DNA from: Vulcanimicrobiota bacterium
Lineage (GTDB): Bacteria; Vulcanimicrobiota; Vulcanimicrobiia; Vulcanimicrobiales; Vulcanimicrobiaceae
NCBI GenBank assembly: GCA_027307235.1
Contig: DAHUXH010000017.1
Coordinates: 1 to 61,379 of the forward strand
Direction of reading: 5' to 3'
DNA length: 61,379 bases
Every line of letters starts with the position of its first letter. The stretch's first letter is position 1. The position numbers and the translations under genes are program-made. The notes beneath the pieces are model-generated. The model searched no databases and was not told where the DNA came from. It was given only the letters and a program-made list of their open reading frames with translations. This document shows, in pieces, positions 51,145-59,296 of the stretch.

Positions 51145-51303
51145 TTTCCGCCAGGCCGTCGTTGCGGAGAGGCTCGTGTACCGCACGAAGCTCTGATTTC
51201 CGCCAGGCCTTCGTTGCGGAGAGGCTCGTGTACCGTAGTACACTTCGCCTCTCCGCGCCTCGGCCTGACGAAAATCAGAGCTTCGTGCTAGTTTGGCCGA
51301 TGT
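51116..51303. repeat. Palindromic gene-end element, copy 4, with inverted copy of the host gene end
   Basis: A 188-bp element. Its core matches the family (GTGTAC-CGTA-GTACAC centre, GGAGAGGC/GCCTCTCC arms, CAGGCC shoulders). The outer arms extend about 20 bp into the coding end of the TolC-like gene: the bases coding the last nine codons (from ACATCGGCCAAAC on) are repeated in reverse complement at 51273-51303. The left half is also duplicated in tandem with a 52-bp period (51131-51182 and 51183-51234, one mismatch). Confidence 0.93.
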
Positions 51304-51315
51304 GTGGGCGGGCTC

Positions 51316-51330
51316 GTGTACTTCGTACAC
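51316..51330. repeat. Isolated GTGTAC-TTC-GTACAC palindrome
   Basis: A 15-bp palindrome matching the centre motif of the gene-end elements, preceded by GGGCTC as in their arms. It lies 12 bp beyond copy 4 and looks like a fragment of another copy, in the leader of the following gene. Confidence 0.6.
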
Positions 51331-51401
51331 ATCGCGTGGCGCGCTTTGGCGGTGGCGATGTTCGGCGGGGGGAGGGGTTGGGTGGGGGTAATAGGGTGTT
51401 T

Positions 51402-52571
51402 ATGCCTATTCGTGTGACTGATGGTGTTCCGGCGGCGGTGAGCGATCCGGTCAATGCCGCGATTCTTGCCGTTTCCGAAGACCGGCTGAGCGGATTTCAG
51501 GAAGATCCGTTCGGCGAGATTGCCGCGCGCAGCGGCATCGCGGTTGACACCGTGATCGTTCGCATCGACGCGATGCTGCGGGCGGGCACGATCCGGCGCG
51601 TGCGACAGACGCTGATGGCGACCAACCTGGCTCGCGGCGCGCTGTGCGCCTGGCAGATCGATCCCTCGCGCCTCGACGCCGCCTTTGAGTTCATGTTCGC
51701 GCAGGACCCGTTTTCCGGGCATGTGGTGATTCGCTCGACCGACGCGGCGACGCCGGGCAGCACGTATCGCCTCTGGACGACGTTGAAAGTCCCGCAGGGT
51801 TTTTCGCTGCGCAAACATGCTGAATTTTTGCAGCGCCGCGTCGGCGCCGACGCGTTCCGTTTGATGCCGGCTAAGCATCTGTTCGCGCTCGGCGTCGGCC
51901 ACGTGCGTCGGCGAGGTCTCGAACCGGGCGCGCGTGCCGATGCCCTTGCCGATGTGCTGGACACGAAGATCGTCGAATTGACGCCGTTAGAATGGCAGGT
52001 GCTGCTCACGCTCAAGCGCGAGTTCGCGCCCGACGAACTGGTTCGCGATCTGTGGCGGTCGCGCGCGGCGCAGGCGCAGGTCGACTACGACACGTTCTGT
52101 CGCGTGGCGCGCGATTTGAATGCGCGCGGCGTGATCGGCCGGTTCTCGACGTTCCTCGAACACGTCAAGGCGACCGCGAACCAAGAGCGCGTCACACGCT
52201 ACAACGCGCTCTTTCACTGGGCGGTGCCGCAGGGGCGTGAGATCGACGCGGGCCGTGAGGTCGGCCGGCATTACGTCATCACGCATGCGTACTGGCGCGA
52301 GGGCGGGCCGGAGTTTCGCGGCGTCAACATCATGGCCGTCGCGCACGGTCTCGACAAGGAGGTCGTGCTCGCGCACAAGGCCGCCATCGACGTCCATCTG
52401 CGCGAGGCCGGCATCGGCTTCGGCTACACCAACGTGTTTTGGGGCGGACGCAGCGAGATCAAACCGTCCGAGATCGCGCCGCAAGCGTACGTCGAGTTTT
52501 GCTCAAGCCAAGGAATCGATCCGGCGACGATGCGCGCCGATGCCGACGAGAGGGGAGTCGACAATCCATGA
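51402..52571 (+). CDS. Double Lrp/AsnC-like protein, siroheme-decarboxylase (AhbA/B, NirDL)-like
   Basis: A 389-residue protein of two similar halves, each a winged helix plus RAM/AsnC-like domain (first half about 15-150: DPFGEIAARSGIAVDTVIVRID; second from about 195: LTPLEWQVLLTLKREFAP, with RGVIGRFSTFLEHVKATANQ). Fused or paired Lrp-like proteins of this kind are AhbA/AhbB or NirDLGH siroheme decarboxylases; a plain transcription factor is possible. The ATG at 51402 is chosen because the palindromic element and no other start precede it. TGA overlaps the next gene by 4 bp. Confidence 0.65.
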   Translation: MPIRVTDGVPAAVSDPVNAAILAVSEDRLSGFQEDPFGEIAARSGIAVDTVIVRIDAMLRAGTIRRVRQTLMATNLARGALCAWQIDPSRLDAAFEFMFAQDPFSGHVVIRSTDAATPGSTYRLWTTLKVPQGFSLRKHAEFLQRRVGADAFRLMPAKHLFALGVGHVRRRGLEPGARADALADVLDTKIVELTPLEWQVLLTLKREFAPDELVRDLWRSRAAQAQVDYDTFCRVARDLNARGVIGRFSTFLEHVKATANQERVTRYNALFHWAVPQGREIDAGREVGRHYVITHAYWREGGPEFRGVNIMAVAHGLDKEVVLAHKAAIDVHLREAGIGFGYTNVFWGGRSEIKPSEIAPQAYVEFCSSQGIDPATMRADADERGVDNP

Positions 52572-54199
52572 GATCGATCATCAGACGCGCGGGTGCGCTG
52601 CTTGCGTTGGTCGCGGTTGCCGCCTGTTCGAAAACGACGGGCGGGGGGATCGGCGATCGCGTGAACGGCTTCACGATCCCGCACGTACTGCGCTATTCCG
52701 GCGCCGAAGACATCAACACGCTCAATCCGTGGTTCGGTCAGCAGATCACGATGTTCACGATGGCGCAGATGACGATGGCCTGGCTGATTCGCTTCGACGA
52801 GCGCAATCGGCCCATGCCGGAACTGGTGACGCAGGTGCCCACCAAGGCCAACGGCGGCGTGAGCAAAGACGGATTGACGATCGTCTATCATCTTCGCAAA
52901 GGCGTGAAGTGGTCCGACGGCGCCCCGTTCGATGCCGACGACGTCGTGTTCTCGTTCAAGCAATATCTCAATCCGGCAAACAACGTGCTCAATCGCACCG
53001 GCTGGGACTTGATTCGCGGCATCGACGAGCCGGACAAGTACACGGTCGTGCTGCACCTGAAGTCGCCGTACTCGCCGTTCGTGGAAACCTTCTTTTCGAC
53101 CGGCGGCTCAAACCCGTGCGTCATTCCCAAGCATCTGCTGGCGCGCTATTCCAACATCAACAACGTGCCCTACAACTCCCTTCCCGTCGGGATCGGTCCG
53201 TTCAAGTTCGAGCGCTGGGATCGGGCGCAAGACGTGGTGATGGTTGCCAATCCGTTGTACTGGCGCGGGGCGCCGAAGCTGCAAAAAGTCATCTACCAGA
53301 TCATTCCCGACCGCAACACGGTGCTCGCGCAGTTGCAGGCCAAGACACTCGACTTGTGGTTCCCGGTGACCGGCGCATACGTGCAGCAAGCCAAGGCGCT
53401 TGATGGATACACGTTGATTGCGCACCCCGGGTACCAATACGATCACATCGACTTCAACGTCACGCACCCGGTCGTGGCCGATGCGGTGGTCCGGCGCGCG
53501 TTGCGTATGGCGATCGACCGGCCCGAGCGCGTCGCCACGATCATGCACGGCAACGGCGTCGTCACCGACTCGGTGGCTCCGCCCAGCTCTCCCTACGCGG
53601 ATCCGAATATTCCGCTCGTGCCCTTCGATCTCGCCAAGGCCAATCGGATGCTCGACGACGATGGTTGGAAGCTCGGCGCGGACGGCGTGCGCGCGAAGAA
53701 CGGTGTGCGGCTGGCGCTCAATCTCGCGACCACGACCGGATCGCCCGACGGCGATCGAACCATAGAATTGATCCGTCAGTGGTGGAAGCAGATCGGCGTC
53801 TCGCTGCGCGTGCGTCATTATCCGGTCAATCTGTTCTTCGAGTCCAACGCTCAGGGCGGCGTCGTCTATTCCGATAAGTGGGATGCGATCATCTTCGCGT
53901 GGCAGTCCGACGCGCTGGGGGACAACTCGTCGCTGTACTCGTGCAAGAACATCCCGCAGCAGAACAATCTGCGCTGGTGCAACCCGACCGCGCAGGCCGC
54001 GTACGACCGCTTCTACGACGACTACGATCAGGCCGAACGCAATCGAGACGAGGCGACGATCCTGCGTCAGCTTTTCAACGACGCACCGACGATCGTCTTG
54101 GACGTTCGCAACGATACCTTCGCCGTCAATAAGGACCTCAAAGGCTTCCACCCCAACGAGGTCTCCCCGTTCGACAACATGATGGACGTCGACATCTAG
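52568..54199 (+). CDS. Peptide/nickel-type ABC transporter substrate-binding lipoprotein (SBP_bac_5)
   Basis: A 543-residue lipoprotein with lipobox VAAC (Cys20). Family blocks: DINTLNPWF, TYHLRKGVKW-like VYHLRKGVKWSDGAPF, DDVVFSFKQYLNP, and RRALRMAIDRPERV. Paralogue of the protein at 17245-18870, sharing the overall pattern. No permease or ATPase adjacent. The TAG stop is part of a short hairpin. Coupled by ATGA to the preceding Lrp/AsnC-like gene. Confidence 0.92.
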   Translation: MRSIIRRAGALLALVAVAACSKTTGGGIGDRVNGFTIPHVLRYSGAEDINTLNPWFGQQITMFTMAQMTMAWLIRFDERNRPMPELVTQVPTKANGGVSKDGLTIVYHLRKGVKWSDGAPFDADDVVFSFKQYLNPANNVLNRTGWDLIRGIDEPDKYTVVLHLKSPYSPFVETFFSTGGSNPCVIPKHLLARYSNINNVPYNSLPVGIGPFKFERWDRAQDVVMVANPLYWRGAPKLQKVIYQIIPDRNTVLAQLQAKTLDLWFPVTGAYVQQAKALDGYTLIAHPGYQYDHIDFNVTHPVVADAVVRRALRMAIDRPERVATIMHGNGVVTDSVAPPSSPYADPNIPLVPFDLAKANRMLDDDGWKLGADGVRAKNGVRLALNLATTTGSPDGDRTIELIRQWWKQIGVSLRVRHYPVNLFFESNAQGGVVYSDKWDAIIFAWQSDALGDNSSLYSCKNIPQQNNLRWCNPTAQAAYDRFYDDYDQAERNRDEATILRQLFNDAPTIVLDVRNDTFAVNKDLKGFHPNEVSPFDNMMDVDI

Positions 54200-54216
54200 G
54201 AGCCCGACTGGCTCCT
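54198..54216 (+). terminator. Short hairpin overlapping the stop of the lipoprotein gene
   Basis: AGGAGCC-CGACT-GGCTCCT, a 7-bp stem including the last two bases of the TAG stop codon. No T-run, so termination would be weak. It shares the AGGAGCC word with the outer arm of the palindrome at 36413. Confidence 0.45.
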
Positions 54217-54263
54217 CAGAGCCTCAACCGAAACATCGGCGGGCGCTCGTTCGTATACGCGGT

Positions 54264-56402
54264 ATGTTGAAAACTCGCATGGGCGCGCTCGCCGCCGCAT
54301 TCTCGCTGGCTCTGTTCTGTCGCTTGCCGGCGCTCGCATCGGTCGATCATACGGCGTCCCTCGCTGCCGTCAAGGCGCAGGCCGCTCCGCCGCTCGACGC
54401 GTCCCTCGCCGCATCCGTCTGGCAGACGGCGCTCAAGGCCGATGGCTTCGTGAACTTCACGACCCGCGCCGCGGCCGGCCACGCGACGACGGCGTACCTG
54501 CTCTACGACGACAAGAATCTCTATGTCGGATTCATCTGCGCTCAGGCCGGGGCGCCGATCACGGCGACGCAGACCGTCGACAACGCCGGTGTCTCCAACG
54601 ACGACAATGTGACCATCGAGTTCAGCACGTCGGACAATGGCACGCGGGTCTATACCTTCAGCGTCAACCCGCACGGCGTGCGCGCGGAATCGTCGAGTGA
54701 GAACTCACGCTTCGCTCCGCCGTGGCAAGCGGTCAGCACGATTCTTCCTACCGGCGATTGGCGCGCGATGATGGTGATTCCGCTCTCCGATCTGCACGCG
54801 CAAGGCGGCTCGGCGCAGACCTGGCGGATCAATTTCGTGCGCTTCGTGGCCGCGAGCAGCGATCAATACACGTGGGCATACGAGCCGACGCAAACCGATC
54901 CAGGCAATACGCAGAACTGGCCGGCGCTCACCGGCATCACGGTCGCAACCGCGGCAGCGCGGCCGCTTCCGCGCGCCGACATCTACGGGTTGAGCACGGC
55001 CGGCTCGGACCGCCGCCAGTTCCAAAACAACTTCGGCAGCTTCCAGGACACGAACCCGCGCGCGCTCGGCATCGACGCGACCTACCCGCTGAGCAGCACG
55101 CTGTCATTCGTCGGAACGCTCAATCCCGACTTCTCGAACATCGAGCAAGACCAGACGATCATCGCGCCGCAGGAGTTTCGCCGGAATTTCAACGAGTATC
55201 GGCCGTTCTTCTCGCAAGGCTCGAATTTCATCAATTCACTCGCGGGTATCAACGTTAATAGCTTTCAGCAGATGTTCTATTCCCCGTCGATCGGCATCTT
55301 CAATCGCGGTGAAAAACTTGAAGGCACCATCGGAAAAGGTGGAGTCGGCGCGCTGAATGTCGCCGGTGCTGGATTTGACGACACGGCTTTCGGTTATAAC
55401 TACTCGCGCCCGGATAACTCGCTCGGCGCGGCATTCCAGGGCGTCATGGCCAACCACACCGGAGTGCTCGACGACACGTACGGCTCGTCGGTGTCTTCGA
55501 TCAACCCGCACAGCGGCTACGCTGCCATCGCGAACTTCGAGCAAGAGAATGGAACCAACGTCGGCGCAGTGCGCGACGCGCAGAGTCTGGAGCTCGCGAC
55601 CGGCGTGCTGACTGCTCGTGGGACCACCTTAGTCGTCTACCAGGACAACGGTCCGGAATTCAATCCGATCGACGGATTCACACAGATCAATGACGCTCGT
55701 GGTCCGGTTTTTGCCGAACAGTACAATGGCGCAGGCGGCAACGGCGCGATCAAATCCTACAACGTCATCTTCTTGGCCGACCGGTTCGTCGATCGTAGCG
55801 GTGCAGCACGCGAAGCCGATGCCATCGGCGGTCTCACCGCGACGTTCAAGAACCTTGTCTCGCTCGGGGTCAGAGACTCGACCAGCGAGTTGCGCAGTTA
55901 CGCGCAGGCATTTCCCATCTATACCGGAGCCCAGGTGACGCCGTTCAACCTCGCGCAGATCGCGTTTGGCTATCGCGACGGCACGCCGTCACCGATCGAC
56001 GCGTCGTATGGCTGGGGCTCCTTTGGCGGAGCTTTCACACAACAGATGACGTCGTCGACGTCACATCAGTTCGGCCCGGTCGGGCTCTCGCTCGAATATG
56101 ATGGAACGGTCGAGCATGCGCTTGCGGGGCTGGTCGGTGGCCCGACGAACTCGCAATGGCTGCGGCGCGTCTCGCTCACGCGCTCGTTCGGTAAAGACAC
56201 GACGCTGGCATTCGGTGTACGTTCGATCAACGGCACGGGCGGATTCGCGCTCCCCGGGAACAACCTCGCATTCTCGTTCTACCGGCGCTTCGCGAACCAA
56301 GATCTGCTGTACGTCGATTACGGCACGCCGGCGGCGAATCAGACTCTGCACCGCTGGGTGATGAAGTTCGTCTTCCACGTCGGCGGAGCATCTGGAACGT
56401 AG
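54264..56402 (+). CDS. Secreted carbohydrate-binding (CBM9-like)/DUF5916 outer-membrane protein
   Basis: A 712-residue protein. Signal peptide (FSLALFCRLPALA, cleavage near 26). Residues about 35-215 resemble a CBM9/DOMON-like beta-sandwich (PPLDASLAASVWQTALKADGFVNFT, TTAYLLYDDKNLYVGF). The rest is a DUF5916-type barrel (SSTLSFVGTLNPDFSNIEQDQTI, FFSQGSNF) ending KFVFHVGG. Such proteins are outer-membrane beta-barrels linked with polymer or peptide processing, function unproven. The gene is monocistronic. Confidence 0.85.
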   Translation: MLKTRMGALAAAFSLALFCRLPALASVDHTASLAAVKAQAAPPLDASLAASVWQTALKADGFVNFTTRAAAGHATTAYLLYDDKNLYVGFICAQAGAPITATQTVDNAGVSNDDNVTIEFSTSDNGTRVYTFSVNPHGVRAESSSENSRFAPPWQAVSTILPTGDWRAMMVIPLSDLHAQGGSAQTWRINFVRFVAASSDQYTWAYEPTQTDPGNTQNWPALTGITVATAAARPLPRADIYGLSTAGSDRRQFQNNFGSFQDTNPRALGIDATYPLSSTLSFVGTLNPDFSNIEQDQTIIAPQEFRRNFNEYRPFFSQGSNFINSLAGINVNSFQQMFYSPSIGIFNRGEKLEGTIGKGGVGALNVAGAGFDDTAFGYNYSRPDNSLGAAFQGVMANHTGVLDDTYGSSVSSINPHSGYAAIANFEQENGTNVGAVRDAQSLELATGVLTARGTTLVVYQDNGPEFNPIDGFTQINDARGPVFAEQYNGAGGNGAIKSYNVIFLADRFVDRSGAAREADAIGGLTATFKNLVSLGVRDSTSELRSYAQAFPIYTGAQVTPFNLAQIAFGYRDGTPSPIDASYGWGSFGGAFTQQMTSSTSHQFGPVGLSLEYDGTVEHALAGLVGGPTNSQWLRRVSLTRSFGKDTTLAFGVRSINGTGGFALPGNNLAFSFYRRFANQDLLYVDYGTPAANQTLHRWVMKFVFHVGGASGT

Positions 56403-56420
56403 GTCAGGCAACGTGCCGGG

Positions 56421-56987
56421 TTACGAGGTCTTCGGTTCGTCGATGTAGAGGGCTAATCTCTGGATGATGCGCTCACGCATCATCACGAATGCGACGCCGC
56501 CGGGGAAGCGTGCTTCGAAGGCGGCGTCGTAGACGATCGTGGCCGGTCCACCGGCGGCGGGAACGAAGAGTTCGGGAATCGACGTGCTCGGCATCCCGAG
56601 CGTCACTTCGCTCGGCACATACCGGAACGCGCCGAGACGACGCGGTTCCAACTTCGGTGAGCGCTCACCCATCGGCATGTAGTGTTCCACCGCGACCAAG
56701 AGATCGTTGCGGTAGAACGCGCTGACGAAATACCGCTCGCCTTTCGGGCCCGCCACCGCGTAGGTGTGCCAGCCGCGTGCCGGATAGGCAAACGCTATGC
56801 CAAGGGCGCGCTCGACGGCTTGGCGCGAGGTTCCGATTCCAAAAGAGATCGTTTCGTTGAAGAGGACGATCGGCTTGTCGATGGGCGGCGGCGGCACGTT
56901 GGGGAGCGTGCGTTGCCGTTGGTATATCTGCGCGAGAATCTCGACCGCTCGCGTCATCGCGAAGTCGGGCGGTGTGTCGTTACTCAT
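56421..56987 (-). CDS. Protein of unknown function
   Basis: A 188-residue soluble protein with a central alpha/beta region (IVLFNETISFGIGTSRQAVERALG, YVPSEVTLGMP). No signal or membrane segment. ATG 56987 overlaps the stop of the M50 protease gene by 4 bp (ATGA), so the two are coupled. A longer frame upstream overlaps that gene and is not used. No family recognised. Confidence 0.7.
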   Translation of the reverse strand: MSNDTPPDFAMTRAVEILAQIYQRQRTLPNVPPPPIDKPIVLFNETISFGIGTSRQAVERALGIAFAYPARGWHTYAVAGPKGERYFVSAFYRNDLLVAVEHYMPMGERSPKLEPRRLGAFRYVPSEVTLGMPSTSIPELFVPAAGGPATIVYDAAFEARFPGGVAFVMMRERIIQRLALYIDEPKTS

Positions 56988-57781
56988 GATCCGGCCGGAA
57001 TGATGTGCGATGCGGAGAGCAAGAAGAAGAGTCCGAACAGCGTGCCGAGATACCACAAGGCCACGCGCAACCGGGCTGCCTGCGTCATGGCGGCGGCACG
57101 GGGATCGACGTTGCCGCGTAACACGCCGATGACGCGCGGCATGCCGAACAGGCCGACGATGATGACAAAGAGCAGCGGGATGTGAATGGCGAACGCAAGC
57201 CCGATAAAGAGCGCGAAGCCCGCGATCCACATCGCCGGTGCGATCGCCCCGATCACGCGACCGCCGTCGAACGGCGGCACCGGTATCATGTTGAAGAGAT
57301 TGAGAAACGCTCCGAGATAGGCCGCGGCAAACCAAAACGCCTCATGCGTCTGGACGCCGAACGCATAGCACGCGGCCGCGAGGCCGAGGCCCGTTAGTGG
57401 TCCCGCGAGCGCGATATACGCATCTTGTTCCAAGTCCGCTGGAAGCGCGCCCGCGGTGAATGCGCCCAGAAACGGGATGAACACCGGCAACCGCGCGGCT
57501 AATCCGTACGTGCGCATCACCGCGTAGTGACCGAATTCGTGTGCGGCGAGCACCAGCACGAACATGAGTCCGAAGCGCCAGCCGAATGCCAACGTGTAGA
57601 GCCACAGCGAGAGCAAGAACGTCCATCCGAACGTGAAGAACTTTGCTCCAAGCACGACATATTTCAGATTGAGCAGGGCCAGCAGCACCGTCTTGAATTT
57701 CAGCAGCAGCAAGCCCACGCCGGTCGCGGCCGCGCCGATGCCGCCGGCGCGCCCTTTCTTGGCGGGCGGATGCTCGGGCAT
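56984..57781 (-). CDS. Site-2-protease-like M50 intramembrane metalloprotease
   Basis: About 265 residues with several membrane helices. Zinc motif HEFGH (81-85) and the second motif NMIPVPPFDGGRV, the NxxPxxxxDG ligand of M50 proteases. It cleaves membrane-spanning segments of an unknown substrate. ATG 57781 is chosen because GGAGG sits 5 nt before it; the longer frame to 57916 would overlap the divergent NDH-2 start. Confidence 0.9.
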   Translation of the reverse strand: MPEHPPAKKGRAGGIGAAATGVGLLLLKFKTVLLALLNLKYVVLGAKFFTFGWTFLLSLWLYTLAFGWRFGLMFVLVLAAHEFGHYAVMRTYGLAARLPVFIPFLGAFTAGALPADLEQDAYIALAGPLTGLGLAAACYAFGVQTHEAFWFAAAYLGAFLNLFNMIPVPPFDGGRVIGAIAPAMWIAGFALFIGLAFAIHIPLLFVIIVGLFGMPRVIGVLRGNVDPRAAAMTQAARLRVALWYLGTLFGLFFLLSASHIIPAGS

Positions 57782-57914
57782 CTCGACCTCCGGTGCGGTA
57801 ACCGGCAGGTGCGCGTCGTCGTGCGGTTCGTTCACGAGCACGAGTTCCGCGGCACTACCGTGCTCGGCCTCTCTCCACGGGTGCGGGGCCGCGTCGCGGC
57901 CAACGTGAGCATGC

Positions 57915-59264
57915 ATGGACGGGATGGTCGCACCGGCTCGGCCGCGGATCGTGATCCTGGGAGGCGGGTTCGCGGGCGTTTCGGTGGCCGAGCGTTTGGA
58001 ACGGCTCTTGCGCCCCGGCGAAGCCGACGTCACGCTGATCGGGCGCGAAAACTTCACCTTGTTCACGCCGATGCTGCCGGAGGTAAGCTCCGGTGCGCTC
58101 GACGTGCGCCATGTGGTGACGCCGATTCGATCGCAGCTTCGTCGAACGCAGTTCATCCTCGGTGACGTCGATGCGCTCGACGTCGAGCAGCGGCGCGTCA
58201 CCTTCACGCACACGCTGACCGGTGCACGCGAATCGATCGGCTACGATGGTGTCGTCATCGCGCTCGGTGCATCGACGTCGACGTTCGGTCTGCCCGGCGT
58301 GGCCGAGCGCGTCTTCGCGCTCAAGACGCTGGAAGATGCGGGCATCCTCCGCAACCGGTTGATCTGGCTGCTGGAATTGGCCGACACGGTCGACGACCGC
58401 GAGCAACGCCGCAGCCTGCTGACGGTGGTCGTGGTCGGCGGCGGTTTCACGGGGGTGGAAACGGCCGGTGAACTCGTCGAGTTGTTCAAGAGCGTCGGCC
58501 GTTTTTATCGTAACCTCACGCCGGGCGACATCCGCATCGTTCTCGTCGAAGGCGGCGCGGTGTTGTTGCCCGGACTGCCGGCAGCGATGGGCGCCTATGC
58601 CTTCAAGGCGCTGACCGGACGCGGCGTTGAGATCGTCACGGGCGACGGCGTCGCGTCGGCCGACGACAACGGACTGCTGCTGAACAGCGGCCGCCGCATC
58701 GACACTAAGACGATCGTCTGGAGCGCGGGCGTGCAGCCGAGTCCGACGCTCGTGGTCGCGCCGCTGCCGAAGACCAAGCGCGGCGCGCTGATCGTCGGAG
58801 CTGATTTTCGCGTCGAAGGCTGGCCCGGCGTCTGGGCGTGCGGGGATTGCGCGGCGATTCCGAATCCGGCCGGCGTTCCGTATCCGCCCACTGCGCAGCA
58901 TGCGTTGCGCGAGGGTCCGCTGCTCGCGTCGAACCTCGTTGCCGTCTTGCGTGGCCGCGCCACCCGGCCGTTCGTGTACACGTCGCTCGGCATGATGGCA
59001 TCGCTCGGCGCGCGGACCGCCGTGGCGCAACTGCCGGGAAATCGCGTCCTCACCGGGTTTCTCGCCTGGTTCTTGTGGCGCACGTACTATCTCTTGCGCT
59101 TGCCCGGCCTCGATCGCAAATTGCGCGTCGCCTTCGACTGGACGTTGGAGCTGCTCTTTCCGCGCGACATCGCGGAATTACGCGTGTATTCGCGGCGCGC
59201 GCAGTCGAGTGCAGCCGCCGACGCGGGGCTCGCGCCGCGCGAAGAACCGACCCTGCATTTATAG
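57915..59264 (+). CDS. ndh: Type II NADH dehydrogenase (NDH-2)
   Basis: A 449-residue membrane-associated flavoprotein that oxidises NADH and reduces quinone without pumping protons. FAD motif GGGFAG (16-21) and a second Rossmann motif VVGGGFTGVETAGEL (near 172), plus the closing GDCAAIPNP. The start could be ATG 57924 instead; the ribosome site is unclear. Intergenic gap to the M50 gene is 133 bp. Confidence 0.93.
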   Translation: MDGMVAPARPRIVILGGGFAGVSVAERLERLLRPGEADVTLIGRENFTLFTPMLPEVSSGALDVRHVVTPIRSQLRRTQFILGDVDALDVEQRRVTFTHTLTGARESIGYDGVVIALGASTSTFGLPGVAERVFALKTLEDAGILRNRLIWLLELADTVDDREQRRSLLTVVVVGGGFTGVETAGELVELFKSVGRFYRNLTPGDIRIVLVEGGAVLLPGLPAAMGAYAFKALTGRGVEIVTGDGVASADDNGLLLNSGRRIDTKTIVWSAGVQPSPTLVVAPLPKTKRGALIVGADFRVEGWPGVWACGDCAAIPNPAGVPYPPTAQHALREGPLLASNLVAVLRGRATRPFVYTSLGMMASLGARTAVAQLPGNRVLTGFLAWFLWRTYYLLRLPGLDRKLRVAFDWTLELLFPRDIAELRVYSRRAQSSAAADAGLAPREEPTLHL

Positions 59265-59296
59265 AAGAAGACCACGCACAGCCCGGAGGCACCACC

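Noticed and set aside
57914-57917. Head-to-head overlapping start codons of the M50 protease and NDH-2 genes
   Set aside because: The M50 gene has a much better start at 57781 with GGAGG five bases upstream, which removes the overlap.
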